A stretch of 64,000 bases of DNA from Flavobacteriales bacterium (GCA_026196775.1 JAPHUD010000012.1:165060-229059), one strand, 5' to 3'; numbered from the stretch's first letter, positions 26,155 to 35,587 are shown. Numbers and translations: made by a program. Notes: generated by a model not told the origin, from the letters alone.

Positions 26155-26448
26155 TTATTCTAAGATTTCAATTGCATCTACACTCCACGCTTCGGCTCTA
26201 GCTATAAAACAAGGTTTTAGCTCACTCCAAAATTGTTTAAAAAAATCTGACTTTCTATAATTTTCTAAATGAGTTTCACTTTGCCAATGGCTATAGGTAA
26301 AAAATATATTGGGCTGCTTTTTATCTTTTAACAAGGAAAGGTGTTCAACTCCATCAAAATTTCTAATGTGTTGTTTGTTATCATTAAATTTTTCTAAAAA
26401 AGCAGCTACTTTTTCAGGATGAAAAGTCATTTTCACTATCCTAATCAT
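26155..26448 (-). CDS. ABM/DabB-type ferredoxin-like monooxygenase-fold protein
   Basis: A 97-residue protein of the antibiotic biosynthesis monooxygenase (ABM) fold, a dimeric alpha+beta barrel. The pattern RIVKMTFHPEKVAAFLEKF at the N-terminus and NIFFTYSHWQSETHLENYRKSDFFKQFW near residues 48-75 are typical. Members range from quinol monooxygenases to heme-degrading enzymes and many have no known activity. Its start lies within the last 8 bp of the SAM hydrolase gene and its stop is 4 bp before the aminotransferase gene, so translation is probably coupled. Confidence 0.85.
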   Translation of the reverse strand: MIRIVKMTFHPEKVAAFLEKFNDNKQHIRNFDGVEHLSLLKDKKQPNIFFTYSHWQSETHLENYRKSDFFKQFWSELKPCFIARAEAWSVDAIEILE

Positions 26449-27223
26449 AAAACTGTATTCTTATGGTATCTTTAAATTCTATTCCAAATAAGTCTGTTGC
26501 TCTACCATTGTTTATAGCTATTTCAATAAAACCAGTAGAACTAAAAAGTGCTAAACGCTCGCCATTAGGAACATCTTTATACGATTTAGATATTTCACTA
26601 ATATTATAATCTGCTTCTCTAAATAATATTTGAAAATCTCTTCCTTTACCAAACTCCAAAAACAATTGTTTAGGGATATTGGTAATAATATTACCATAAT
26701 GGTCAATATAAATAGCAATTCCTACAATGGTATCATTTTCGGTTAAGGCCCTAAACATTTGTTTAGCATTAAGTTTATTGAGTGGCTTACCAAGCATCTC
26801 CATAGTTCCTCCTCTGGCAATATGGCAAGCAGCTTTTACAAAAACATCTTTAGTAGGAAAAGTTATTAATTCTGTGTCTGAATAAAAATCTAATGCAATA
26901 GCTTTTTCAGGAACGGTATCAAAAATCATTGAAAAAATTCCATTATCGGCACCAATAAAGTACTGTTCTTTATATTGTATAACAACATGTGGAGTATCAA
27001 TATTAGCTTCAGATTCTACCCCTATAATATGAATAGTACCTGGTGGAAAATCTGCGTAGCAAGTTTTTATTAAAAAAGCTGTTCTTAATAAGTCGAAAGC
27101 AGGTATTTCATGAGAAATATCAACAATAGTAGCCTCAGGGTAGTTTTTTAATATTGCACCTTTTACAGAAGCAGCATAACTATCTGTTGTACCTAAGTCT
27201 GTTGTTAGTGTAATGATGCTCAT
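26441..27223 (-). CDS. S-adenosylmethionine hydrolase (hydroxide adenosyltransferase) family, DUF62
   Basis: A 260-residue member of the fluorinase/chlorinase/SAM-hydroxide-adenosyltransferase family. The N-terminal motif TLTTDLGTTDSYAASVKGAI (about 4-23) and IGADNGIFSMIF near residues 91-102 are the SAM-binding hallmarks, and IYIDHYGNIITNI near 173-185 starts the C-terminal domain. Most bacterial members hydrolyse SAM to adenosine and methionine; halogenation is confined to a few specialised enzymes with an extra loop that I do not see. It heads a three-gene operon and is divergent from phoH. Confidence 0.93.
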   Translation of the reverse strand: MSIITLTTDLGTTDSYAASVKGAILKNYPEATIVDISHEIPAFDLLRTAFLIKTCYADFPPGTIHIIGVESEANIDTPHVVIQYKEQYFIGADNGIFSMIFDTVPEKAIALDFYSDTELITFPTKDVFVKAACHIARGGTMEMLGKPLNKLNAKQMFRALTENDTIVGIAIYIDHYGNIITNIPKQLFLEFGKGRDFQILFREADYNISEISKSYKDVPNGERLALFSSTGFIEIAINNGRATDLFGIEFKDTIRIQFYD

Positions 27224-27352
27224 AAAAAAGTTTCAACAATTAATAAATCAATGGTTAATAAAAACTATAAGGTAAAAAATCGTTAATTCAATTAAAATAA
27301 TGATTTTTACAATTAATAATTGAACACAAAATTAGAATTAAAACGCATATAA

Positions 27353-28303
27353 TTGAACGAAACTACAATAGATATTTCAGAAATTAACCCAGTAGATTTA
27401 TATGGGATAAACGATAGTAAACTTACAGCCATTAAGAAGTTTTTTCCTCGCATAAAAATTATCGCCCGAGGAAATGAATTAAAAGCTATTGGTGACGAAA
27501 ATGAACTTAGTGCTTTTAAACAAAAAATTGCCTTATTAATTGCTCACCTCTTAAAATACAAGCAACTAACCGAAAATAATATTGAACGTTTAATGAGTGA
27601 GGATGGTACATTAGAAAATAGCGAGACTTTAAGAAACGAGGCAGATGTATTGGTTTTTGGTAATAGCGGATTAATTGTAAAGGCAAAAACTGCTAACCAA
27701 AGAAAACTAGTTGAAGAGATAGATAAAAACGATATGGTTTTTGCAGTTGGTCCTGCGGGAACAGGAAAATCTTACACTGCTGTTGCTTTAGCTGTAAGAG
27801 CTTTAAAGAATAAAGAAGTAAGAAGAATTATCCTTACCCGACCAGCAGTTGAGGCAGGAGAGAATCTAGGTTTTCTTCCTGGAGATTTAAAAGAAAAATT
27901 AGATCCTTACTTACAACCATTATATGATGCTTTAAGAGATATGATTCCTTCAGAAAAGCTAAATGAAATGATGGATAGCGGAATTATTCAAATTGCTCCT
28001 TTAGCATTTATGCGTGGCAGAACCCTAGATAAAGCTTTTGTTATTTTAGATGAGGCTCAAAACGCCACTAATAGTCAGTTTAAAATGTTTTTAACCAGAA
28101 TGGGTAAATCTGCTAAGTTTATTATTAATGGTGATCCCACTCAAATAGATTTACCAAAAAATCAACCTTCAGGATTAATGCAATCACTTTCTGTATTAAA
28201 AGGTATAAAAGGAATTAGTTTTGTTCAATTTGACGAAAATGATGTTATTAGACACCAATTGGTTAAAGAGATTATAATGGCATACAGTAAGTCTGAAAAA
28301 TAA
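27353..28303 (+). CDS. PhoH family P-loop ATPase
   Basis: A 316-residue PhoH/YbeZ-type ATPase linked to RNA metabolism. Walker A is GPAGTGKSY (133-141), Walker B is AFVILDEAQNAT, and TRPAVEAGENLGFLPGDLKEKLDPYLQPLYDAL is the family signature. The N-terminal 100 residues hold a KH-like region. The start is TTG at 27353: an in-frame TAA immediately precedes it, and the encoded NETTIDISEINP matches the N-terminus expected of Bacteroidota homologues, whereas the next ATG would remove most of the first domain. It is divergent from the SAM hydrolase operon. Confidence 0.94.
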   Translation: MNETTIDISEINPVDLYGINDSKLTAIKKFFPRIKIIARGNELKAIGDENELSAFKQKIALLIAHLLKYKQLTENNIERLMSEDGTLENSETLRNEADVLVFGNSGLIVKAKTANQRKLVEEIDKNDMVFAVGPAGTGKSYTAVALAVRALKNKEVRRIILTRPAVEAGENLGFLPGDLKEKLDPYLQPLYDALRDMIPSEKLNEMMDSGIIQIAPLAFMRGRTLDKAFVILDEAQNATNSQFKMFLTRMGKSAKFIINGDPTQIDLPKNQPSGLMQSLSVLKGIKGISFVQFDENDVIRHQLVKEIIMAYSKSEK

Positions 28304-28365
28304 TTTTTTTCTTTCTTCCATCTTATATTTATATATTTGTAGAGAATAAACCATTAATAACCTAT

Positions 28366-28749
28366 ATGAGCTTTAGAACCGAAAAACATGATAACTACTC
28401 TATAATTGTCTTTAGTACAGACAAACTAGATAGTATTGTTGCTCCAGATTTAAAATCTGAATTAGTTTTAATTAATAAATCTGGAGAGAAAAACATTATA
28501 ATGGATTTATCTAGTGTTAAGTATTGCGATTCATCAGGATTAAGTGCTATATTAACTGGGTATAGGGTTTGTCAGCAGTCTAATGGTATTTTTATTATTT
28601 GTGGTTTACAAACAGCCGTTGAAAAATTAATGACTATTTCTCAGCTAACAACTGTTTTAGACATTACTACAACATTACCAACAGCCCTAGATTTATTTTA
28701 CGAGAAGCAATTGAGCGTCAACTCTGACGAAAATAATGCTAATGAGTAA
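28366..28749 (+). CDS. STAS-domain anti-sigma factor antagonist-like protein
   Basis: A 127-residue STAS protein. The conserved phosphorylation-site region is DLSSVKYCDSSGLSAILTGYR (about 47-67), with the serine pair that partner-switching kinases phosphorylate in SpoIIAA-like proteins. No anti-sigma kinase or SpoIIE phosphatase is nearby. A TATATTTG promoter-like element lies at 28332-28339. Its final 14 bp overlap the start of the RNase Z gene, so the two are translated from one message. Confidence 0.9.
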   Translation: MSFRTEKHDNYSIIVFSTDKLDSIVAPDLKSELVLINKSGEKNIIMDLSSVKYCDSSGLSAILTGYRVCQQSNGIFIICGLQTAVEKLMTISQLTTVLDITTTLPTALDLFYEKQLSVNSDENNANE

Positions 28750-29668
28750 ATTTAGTGTACTCATATTAGGTAGTGCTTGTGCAACACCAACGCTTAACAG
28801 AAACCCAACATCTCAATTAGTAAACATCAATCATCAATACTATTTGATTGATTGTGGTGAGGGTACACAGCTTCAACTCAGAAAATACAACATCAACTTT
28901 AACAGAATAAACCATATTTTTATTAGTCACTTACATGGCGACCATTATTTAGGCTTAATGGGATTACTACAAACCATGCATTTACTCGGTAGGGAAAAAG
29001 AATTGTTTGTTTATGGCCCTGAAGGTTTAAAAACCATACTTGATACCCATTTTAAATACTCCAAAAGTTTTTTAAAATATCCATTACAGTTTAAAACTGT
29101 TAATATGGAACAAAGTTCTACTATTTTTGAAAATGAAAAATTAATTGTAAATACAGTAATATTAAAACATAAAATTCCTTGCACTGGTTTTGTTTTTAAA
29201 GAAAAACCAAAACCAAGAAGAATAAACCCTAAAGCAATTGAAAAATATAAAGTGCCTAAATACGCCATTAACAAGCTAAAATCAGGTATCGATTTTGAGT
29301 CTCCAGAAGGCGAAATCATCAAAAATAATCTATTAACTCACGATTCTTTGCCATCTTACTCCTATGCTTTTTGCTCCGATACAGCATATTTTGAGGATAT
29401 TTTACCAGAAATTAACAATGTAAGCCTACTCTATCATGAGTCTACTTTTTTGGAAAAAGATAAAAAGCTGGCTAATAAAACATTACATTCAACCGCAAAA
29501 GAAGCTGCAAGTATAGCTCAACAAGCAAAATCTAACAAGCTGATTATCGGACACTTCTCTAACAGATATTCGCAACTTACAGATTTACTGGAAGAAGCAA
29601 AAAGTGTATTTGAAAATACTGACTTGGCATTAGAAGGAAAAGAATTTAATATTGCTGAAAGTCAGTAA
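28736..29668 (+). CDS. rnz: ribonuclease Z (tRNA 3'-processing endonuclease)
   Basis: A 310-residue metallo-beta-lactamase-fold RNase that trims tRNA 3' trailers. The zinc motif HLHGDHYLGLMGLLQTM contains the HxHxDH set, YYLIDCGEGTQLQLRKYN is the N-terminal family signature, and YAFCSDTAYFEDILPEI, LLYHESTF and IIGHFSNRY provide the remaining metal ligands. The exosite region appears as KPRRINPKAIEKYKVPK. ATG at 28736 gives MLMSKF; ATG at 28742 (MSKF) is equally plausible. Both lie inside the STAS gene. Confidence 0.96.
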   Translation: MLMSKFSVLILGSACATPTLNRNPTSQLVNINHQYYLIDCGEGTQLQLRKYNINFNRINHIFISHLHGDHYLGLMGLLQTMHLLGREKELFVYGPEGLKTILDTHFKYSKSFLKYPLQFKTVNMEQSSTIFENEKLIVNTVILKHKIPCTGFVFKEKPKPRRINPKAIEKYKVPKYAINKLKSGIDFESPEGEIIKNNLLTHDSLPSYSYAFCSDTAYFEDILPEINNVSLLYHESTFLEKDKKLANKTLHSTAKEAASIAQQAKSNKLIIGHFSNRYSQLTDLLEEAKSVFENTDLALEGKEFNIAESQ

Positions 29669-29708
29669 TAGCAATGTTAATAGCTTGTTAATAACTATTT
29701 TCCTACTT

Positions 29709-29740
29709 TTTGAAAAAACTAATGATTTATACTATTTTTG
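29709..29740 (+). promoter_or_regulatory. promoter of the HU gene
   Basis: TTTG (29709-29712), a 20-bp spacer and TATTTTTG (29733-29740) match the Bacteroidota consensus TTTG-N19/20-TAnnTTTG. Transcription would start near 29747, leaving a leader of about 33 nt before ATG 29780. This is the best promoter match found in the window. Confidence 0.65.
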
Positions 29741-29779
29741 ATACGATAACATTATTTATTAACTAAAACTCTAAAAATT

Positions 29780-30052
29780 ATGAACAAAGGAGAATTAATT
29801 GATGCAATTGCTAAAGATGCAAAATTAACTAAAGTTGATGCTGGAAATGCTTTAAATGCTTTCGTTGCTAACGTAACTAAATCATTAAAAAAAGGTGACA
29901 GTGTACAATTAATCGGTTTTGGTACTTTCTCAATTTCTAAAAGATCTGCTAGAACTGGAAGAAATCCACAAACTGGTAAAGAAATTAAAATTGCAGCTAA
30001 AAAAGTAGCTAAATTTAAAGCTGGTAAAGCTTTAGCTGAAACTGTTAAGTAA
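29780..30052 (+). CDS. HU-family DNA-binding protein
   Basis: A 90-residue histone-like protein. The signature [26 protein letters not shown] (about 46-71) forms the DNA-embracing beta arms with the conserved proline in RNPQTG. The N-terminal helices start [18 protein letters not shown]. It is a single-gene transcript with a good promoter and a strong terminator. HU and IHF subunits cannot be fully separated by eye, but the arm sequence and length favour HU. Confidence 0.96.
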   Translation: MNKGELIDAIAKDAKLTKVDAGNALNAFVANVTKSLKKGDSVQLIGFGTFSISKRSARTGRNPQTGKEIKIAAKKVAKFKAGKALAETVK

Positions 30053-30075
30053 TTAGTTTTACTTCAACAAAACAA

Positions 30076-30108
30076 AACCCGAGCAGTAACTGTTCGGGTT
30101 TTTTTTTA
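30076..30108 (+). terminator. intrinsic terminator after the HU gene
   Basis: AACCCGAGCAG-taa-CTGTTCGGGTT is an 11-bp stem with one G-U pair and a 3-nt loop, followed by at least eight T. Confidence 0.93.
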
Positions 30109-30125
30109 TATAATTTATAAAAAGT

Positions 30126-32414
30126 TTAAGCACTAGTTAAAATCTCCACCACCAATTCTTTGGTTAATGGTTTATCTGCTGCTTGTTTTCTAACATCTTC
30201 AAATGAATAAAGAAAATCGCAACCATTTTTATATTCGCTGCATCCATAGGCAGTTTTGCCTTTTATAATCTCTCCCTTTTTACATTTCGGACAAATTAAA
30301 ACATCGCTTTTAAAAGCATTGGTTTTCTTAGCTAAAGTTGGAGTTAACACCAATTCAAACTGCTCATTCAAACTCAACACTCCATCTATTTTTTCGCCAT
30401 TGTCTTTAAAGCCTTTTATGGTTGTTGATTTTCCTTTTTTTAATATCTGAAGGATTTGTTTCTCGGTTAATTTCTTTTCTTTAAAAGTAAAAGGCATTAG
30501 AAATTTACATCCATTAGAATATTCACTGCAACCATAAGCAGTTTTTCCTTTAAGCATGTTAGCTTTTTTACATTTAGGACATATTGTGGTTTCAATTCTA
30601 GATGTTTTTTTCTTATTAGTTTTCGTTTCTGCTTGATGTGTTACATGAGATATTTGAGCACTATTTTGCTCCATTCTAACTTCATACACCAAGTCATCTA
30701 CCATTTTCTTCATGTTCTTGATAAAAGTACCTGCATTGTAAGCACCTTTTTCAATTTGTTGTAATTGCTTCTCCCATGTTCCTGTTAGCTCGGCAGAAAC
30801 TAATATTTTGTTCTTTATAGTATCTATCAGTTGAATACCTGTAGTGGTTGGCAGTAGTTGTTTTTTATTTCTGACAATGTATTTTCTTTTAAATAAAGTT
30901 TCTATAATATTTGCCCTAGTTGATGGTCTTCCTATACCGTTTTCTTTCATCAGTTCTCGCAATTCTTCATCATCAACCTGTTTGCCAGCAGTTTCCATAG
31001 CTCTTAATAAAGTCGCTTCTGTAAACATTTTTGGTGGTTTGGTTTCTTTCTCTAAAAAACTTGGCTCATGTGGTCCTTTTTCGCCTTTCTTAAAAGCTGG
31101 AAGTAGATCAGGTTCTTTTTCTTCAGCTCCGGGAACTTCAAAAACTACCCTCCACCCTTTTTCGCTAATTACTTTTCCTGTTGTTTTAAAAGTTACATCT
31201 GCTGCTTTACCAATAACAGCAGTATTATCTACAGAACAATCATCATAAAAAACAGCTAAAAATCGTCTTACAATTATATCGTAAACCTTTTGCTCGTGCA
31301 GACTTAATGAATTCTGAATACCTGTTGGTATAATAGCGTGATGATCGGTAACTTTTTTATCATTAAATACTTTAGATGATTTTCTAATTTTCTTTCCTAA
31401 TAAAGGTTGTGTTAATTGCTGATAATTAGTCAGCTTTTCCAAAATACCTTTTACTTTCGGATAAACATCATTTGGTAAAAAGGTAGTGTCCACTCTAGGG
31501 TAAGTTACTACCTTTTGTTCGTAAAGTTTCTGAACAGTTTTAAGGGTATCGTCAGCAGAAAAACCAAATTTATTATTACAATAAACCTGTAAACCTGTTA
31601 AATCAAACAACTTTGGAGCGTATTCTTTGCCTTTCTTTTTTTCTACAGAAACAATTTCAAAATCACTCTCTTTAACTTTATTAGCTAACTTTTCTCCATC
31701 TTCTTTTTTTAAGAACCTGCCTTCTTCGCAATTAAATAAGGTATCTCTGTAAAGTGTTTGTAATTCCCAAAAAAGTGTTGGTTTAAAGTTTTCTATTTCT
31801 TTAAACCTGTTTACTACCATTGCTAAGGTTGGTGTTTGCACTCTTCCTATAGATAATACTTGTTTGTAACCGCCATGTTTAATAGTGTATAGGCGAGTAG
31901 CATTCATTCCCAACAACCAATCTCCAATAGCCCTAGAAAATCCGGCATAGTATAAATTATCATATTTTTCCGAAGGTTTTAAGTTGTCAAAACCTTCTTT
32001 AATGGCTTCAGTTGTCAACGAGGAAATCCATAAACGTTTTACTTCTCCTTTATACCCTGCTTGCTCCAACACCCAACGCTGGATAAGCTCTCCCTCTTGT
32101 CCGGCATCACCACAGTTGATAACTAGAGTAGCATTATCAAATAAAGTTTTTACAATGTTGAATTGCTTTTGAATTCCAGCAATATCGGCCACTTTGGTTT
32201 TAAATTTTTCGGGCAACATAGGCAAGTTGTTCAAATTCCAACTTTTCCAATAATCTTTATAATCGTGTGGTTCAAAAAGAGTACATAAATGTCCGAAAGT
32301 GTAAGTTACTGCATAACCATTGCCTTCAAAATAACCGTCTCGCTTAGTATTAGCACCAAGCACACTGGCAATTTCTCTGGCTACACTGGGTTTTTCGGCA
32401 ATGCAAACTTTCAT
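30126..32414 (-). CDS. topB: DNA topoisomerase III-like type IA topoisomerase
   Basis: A 762-residue type IA topoisomerase. The Toprim domain starts at the N-terminus (VCIAEKPSVAREIASVLGA, acidic residues in LVINCGDAGQEGELIQRW). SIGRVQTPTLAMV is the strand-binding motif, and the nucleophilic tyrosine is in VVTYPRVDTTFLP. GIGRPSTRANIIETL is also typical. The C-terminal 180 residues hold two tandem cysteine-rich repeats, CPKCKKANMLKGKTAYGCSE and CPKCKKGEIIKGKTAYGCSE, each with a later NGC. It is a chromosomal TopB-type enzyme with a zinc-binding tail, single or first gene of its transcript. Confidence 0.95.
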   Translation of the reverse strand: MKVCIAEKPSVAREIASVLGANTKRDGYFEGNGYAVTYTFGHLCTLFEPHDYKDYWKSWNLNNLPMLPEKFKTKVADIAGIQKQFNIVKTLFDNATLVINCGDAGQEGELIQRWVLEQAGYKGEVKRLWISSLTTEAIKEGFDNLKPSEKYDNLYYAGFSRAIGDWLLGMNATRLYTIKHGGYKQVLSIGRVQTPTLAMVVNRFKEIENFKPTLFWELQTLYRDTLFNCEEGRFLKKEDGEKLANKVKESDFEIVSVEKKKGKEYAPKLFDLTGLQVYCNNKFGFSADDTLKTVQKLYEQKVVTYPRVDTTFLPNDVYPKVKGILEKLTNYQQLTQPLLGKKIRKSSKVFNDKKVTDHHAIIPTGIQNSLSLHEQKVYDIIVRRFLAVFYDDCSVDNTAVIGKAADVTFKTTGKVISEKGWRVVFEVPGAEEKEPDLLPAFKKGEKGPHEPSFLEKETKPPKMFTEATLLRAMETAGKQVDDEELRELMKENGIGRPSTRANIIETLFKRKYIVRNKKQLLPTTTGIQLIDTIKNKILVSAELTGTWEKQLQQIEKGAYNAGTFIKNMKKMVDDLVYEVRMEQNSAQISHVTHQAETKTNKKKTSRIETTICPKCKKANMLKGKTAYGCSEYSNGCKFLMPFTFKEKKLTEKQILQILKKGKSTTIKGFKDNGEKIDGVLSLNEQFELVLTPTLAKKTNAFKSDVLICPKCKKGEIIKGKTAYGCSEYKNGCDFLYSFEDVRKQAADKPLTKELVVEILTSA

Positions 32415-32455
32415 ATAGTATAATAAAAATAGCTTTTTACAAATTAATGGTTTTT

Positions 32456-32905
32456 TTACAATAATTCATAATCCGGAATATCCTCTAAAAAAGTGTAAGA
32501 CTCTTTTTCGAAATCTATTTTACAACAATAATGACTCATACCATTGGTAACTAAAAGATAAGGAACTTTAAAAACCATATTATATCGAGCTATTTGCTCA
32601 AAAGTAGCTTCCGATATTTTTATATGTGGAGCTTTACACTCGACCAAAAATAAAGGTTGTAATTGTTGACTATAAATTAATACATCCGCTCTTTTTTGCA
32701 TCTCGTTATAAACCAAACCTTTTTCAATTACAATAAAGGATTTTGGAAAATGCTTGTGATTAATTAAAAAACTAACCACATGTTGTCTTACCCATTCTTC
32801 AGGAGTTAAAACCAAGTATTTTTTACGAATAACATCAAAAATGTATTCCTTATCATGCTCTCGCTTAACTTTGTAATCGTATTCCGGTAAGTTGAGTTGG
32901 TGCAT
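32456..32905 (-). CDS. HsdR N-terminal-like restriction endonuclease-fold protein
   Basis: A 149-residue protein related to the N-terminal nuclease domain of type I restriction subunits (HSDR_N). The segment LTPEEWVRQHVVSFLI (about 32-47) precedes the active-site pattern KRADVLIYSQQLQPLFLVECKAP (about 72-94), which fits PD-(D/E)xK: D in ADVLI and ExK in VECK. It has no helicase domain and no hsdM or hsdS neighbours, so it is not a restriction system. Such stand-alone proteins are common in Bacteroidota with unknown roles. Its start is 7 bp after the queE stop, so the two form an operon. Confidence 0.88.
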   Translation of the reverse strand: MHQLNLPEYDYKVKREHDKEYIFDVIRKKYLVLTPEEWVRQHVVSFLINHKHFPKSFIVIEKGLVYNEMQKRADVLIYSQQLQPLFLVECKAPHIKISEATFEQIARYNMVFKVPYLLVTNGMSHYCCKIDFEKESYTFLEDIPDYELL

Positions 32906-32912
32906 ATTAATA

Positions 32913-33572
32913 CTAAGGTATATGCATGTATTTATGCGTTTGTAAAGAAATTGACCATTGCGTATGTTTTTTCACATAATCAATAATTAAAGGTAACATT
33001 TTTTCCTGACTACTCCATTCGGGTTGTAAGTATAAACGACAATGCTTCTTCACTTTTGCAGCATGTTCTTCTGCCCACTTAAAATCATTTTTATTATGAA
33101 TGATTACTTTTAGTTCATCAGCATAATGATACGCATCATCAAGAGGAGGTATATTTTTTTTTGGAGACAAACAATACCAATCCCAACTGCCACTACTTTG
33201 GTGAGCTCCAGAAGTTTCTAAAAAAACTTCTACACCTATAGCTTTTAGCTGTTTGGTGATATAATCTAAATTATACAACAAAGGCTCACCACCGGTTATC
33301 ACAATAGCTTTTGCTTCAATTTTAATTATGTTCTCTATAATTTGTTGTACATCTACCAAAGGGTGTAAATCCGGATTCCAACTTTCTTTCACATCGCACC
33401 AATGACAACCAACATCACATCCTCCAACACGAATAAAATAAGCAGCTTTCCCTGTATTATATCCTTCTCCCTGAACAGAATAAAACTCTTCCATTATCGG
33501 CAACATTTTACCTTCCATAAGTCTCTGCTGTTGCTCTTCACTCAATTTTTTGTTTATTAAAGTATTTGTCAT
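32913..33572 (-). CDS. queE: 7-carboxy-7-deazaguanine synthase (radical SAM)
   Basis: A 219-residue radical SAM enzyme of the QueE family, which forms 7-carboxy-7-deazaguanine from 6-carboxytetrahydropterin in queuosine synthesis. The 4Fe-4S motif is C-x3-C-x2-C in GGCDVGCHWCDVKESW (about 52-67), preceded by EEFYSVQGEGYNTGKAAYFIR (28-48), and followed by VITGGEPLLY. It would use the product of the pterin synthase at 8269-8682. queC and queF are not in the window. It is divergent from rpoD. Confidence 0.95.
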   Translation of the reverse strand: MTNTLINKKLSEEQQQRLMEGKMLPIMEEFYSVQGEGYNTGKAAYFIRVGGCDVGCHWCDVKESWNPDLHPLVDVQQIIENIIKIEAKAIVITGGEPLLYNLDYITKQLKAIGVEVFLETSGAHQSSGSWDWYCLSPKKNIPPLDDAYHYADELKVIIHNKNDFKWAEEHAAKVKKHCRLYLQPEWSSQEKMLPLIIDYVKKHTQWSISLQTHKYMHIP

Positions 33573-33697
33573 ACCGCAAAAATAAGATTTGTTTTTCTAT
33601 ATTCTATTTATAGTATTTTTACTTAGTTGTTTATCTTTATTGTAACATAAATACTTAATACTCGTAAAATGCCCAATATCAACAAAAAAACAACTGC

Positions 33698-34567
33698 ATG
33701 CGACAACTTAAGATTACACAGCAAGTAACCAATAGAGAGACCATTTCATTGGAAAAATACCTTCAGGATATTTCTAAACTAGACATGATTACCGCTGAAG
33801 AAGAAGTAGAGTTAGCCAGAAAAATTAAAGCAGGAGATATGAATGCTCTCGAAAAATTAGTCAGAGCTAACTTGCGTTTTGTAATATCTGTTTCTAAGCA
33901 ATATCAAAATCAAGGGTTAACGCTTCCTGATTTAATTAATGAAGGAAATATTGGTTTGATAAAAGCTGCTGAAAGGTTTGATGAAACCAGAGGTTTTAAG
34001 TTTATTTCTTATGCAGTTTGGTGGATTCGTCAATCCATATTACAAGCTATAGCAGAACAAGCTAGAATTGTTCGCTTACCCTTAAATAAAATAGGTAACA
34101 TTTCAAAAATAAACAAAGCTTTTACTTCTTTAGAACAATTTCATGAAAGAGAACCTTCTGTAGATGAAATTGCAGACCTTCTTGATATAACTAGAGGTGA
34201 AGTAAGTGATTTTCTTAAAATTTCTGGACGACACATTTCTGTTGATGCTCCACTTTCTGATAATGAAGACTCTGGTAGTATGTTAGATTTAATGAGTGAT
34301 GAAAATGTTTTAAATTCTCCAGATAAAGAATTAACTAATGAATCTTTACGAAGTGAAATTGAACGTTCTTTATCTACACTTTCCCCCAGAGAAGCTACTG
34401 TTTTAAAAATGTATTACGGAATTGGATATAAAAACCCTCTTACTTTAGATGAAATAGGCAGAAGCCTTGATTTAACAAGAGAAAGAGTTCGTCAGATAAA
34501 AGAAAAATCTTTACGAAGATTAAAACAAACATCAAGAAGTAATTTGCTCAGACCATTTTTAGGTTAG
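33698..34567 (+). CDS. rpoD: primary RNA polymerase sigma factor (sigma-70/RpoD type, Bacteroidota form)
   Basis: A 289-residue sigma factor that gives RNA polymerase its promoter specificity. Region 1.2 starts near residue 19; region 2 has [58 protein letters not shown]. Region 3 follows, and region 4.2 is [29 protein letters not shown]. Region 1.1 is missing and the length is normal for Bacteroidota primary sigmas, which recognise TTTG/TAnnTTTG promoters as seen elsewhere in this window. Its stop shares a TTAG with the convergent moaCB stop. Confidence 0.96.
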   Translation: MRQLKITQQVTNRETISLEKYLQDISKLDMITAEEEVELARKIKAGDMNALEKLVRANLRFVISVSKQYQNQGLTLPDLINEGNIGLIKAAERFDETRGFKFISYAVWWIRQSILQAIAEQARIVRLPLNKIGNISKINKAFTSLEQFHEREPSVDEIADLLDITRGEVSDFLKISGRHISVDAPLSDNEDSGSMLDLMSDENVLNSPDKELTNESLRSEIERSLSTLSPREATVLKMYYGIGYKNPLTLDEIGRSLDLTRERVRQIKEKSLRRLKQTSRSNLLRPFLG

Positions 34568-35475
34568 TCATGTCTAGCTCCTTTTAAAATTCTAAAAGCA
34601 TGGAGAATAGCAGGGAAAACTGCCTCCATGCTTTCTTTCGCTCCATTAGTGGAACCTGGCAACGCCAACACCAACGAATCTTTTATAACTCCCGCAACGC
34701 TTCTAGACAACATGGAGTAAGGCGTCCTATCTTGTCCGTAAGCTCTAATTGCTTCTTCTATTCCTTTAATCTCTCTATCTAGCAACGGACGAAGTGCTTC
34801 GGGAGTAACATCTCTTGAAGACAATCCTGTTCCTCCTGTATAAATAATTAAATTCACTTTTTCATTCGCATAAAAAGCAGCTTTTTCTGCAATAATTGCT
34901 TTTTCATCAGGAATAATAATGTAATCTGCTATGGTAACGCCACATTCCTTTAATTTATCGATAATAGCTTTTCCTGCTTTATCTTCTTTTTGTCCTTTCG
35001 AAATAGTATCAGAACAAACAATTACCACTGCCTTTAAATCCTGTCTAAATTTATCTTTAAAATCGGACTTCCCTCCTTTTTTATCTACTAATTTTATTTG
35101 CTGAATCTCTATTCCTTTATCAATAGGTTTTAACATATCATACATATTCAATGCTACCAAACTAGCTCCATGCATGGCTTCAACTTCTACACCTGTTTTA
35201 TAAATGGTTTTTACAGTAATATAAATATAGATAGCTAAATCTTTAATCTCATAATCAATAGTAGTAGATTCTATGGGCATAGGATGACAATCTGCCAACA
35301 ATAAGGCGGTTTTCTTAACGCCTAACAATCCTACAGCTTTACTCATGGCAAGCACATCTCCTTTAGGAACTTTATTCTCTTTAATAGCAACTATAGTTTC
35401 TGGCTTACTCACTTTTACAATGGCTTGAGCTGTTGCAACTCTTAGTGTATTATTTTTATGCGTTATATCTATCAT
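34564..35475 (-). CDS. moaCB: bifunctional molybdenum cofactor protein MoaC-MoaB fusion
   Basis: A 303-residue fusion. Residues 1-145 are MoaC (cyclic pyranopterin monophosphate synthase), with [34 protein letters not shown] and the catalytic [13 protein letters not shown] (128-139). Residues 148-303 are MoaB/MogA-like (molybdopterin adenylylation), with [38 protein letters not shown] and [14 protein letters not shown]. The two act in the same pathway and the fusion is known in Bacteroidota. No other moa, moe or mob gene is nearby. It converges with rpoD, overlapping by 4 bp. Confidence 0.94.
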   Translation of the reverse strand: MIDITHKNNTLRVATAQAIVKVSKPETIVAIKENKVPKGDVLAMSKAVGLLGVKKTALLLADCHPMPIESTTIDYEIKDLAIYIYITVKTIYKTGVEVEAMHGASLVALNMYDMLKPIDKGIEIQQIKLVDKKGGKSDFKDKFRQDLKAVVIVCSDTISKGQKEDKAGKAIIDKLKECGVTIADYIIIPDEKAIIAEKAAFYANEKVNLIIYTGGTGLSSRDVTPEALRPLLDREIKGIEEAIRAYGQDRTPYSMLSRSVAGVIKDSLVLALPGSTNGAKESMEAVFPAILHAFRILKGARHD

Positions 35476-35587
35476 CTATTAAAAATTTATCTTCATCCAA
35501 AATTCGATAAAATAATGCTTTTTTTAAATGATTTAACTCATATCTTTGAATTTATTAGAAAATAGAGATTAACGAAGAGTCCATAAT

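Noticed and set aside
26441..27223. Fluorinase or chlorinase
   Set aside because: The family match is to the common SAM hydroxide adenosyltransferase form; the halide-binding extra loop of the halogenases is not visible.
30844..31248. 134-codon plus-strand frame inside the topoisomerase gene
   Set aside because: Antisense shadow of a conserved gene with compositional bias typical of such frames.
32456..32905. Type I restriction-modification system
   Set aside because: Only a short HsdR-N-like nuclease domain is present; there is no helicase, methylase or specificity gene nearby.
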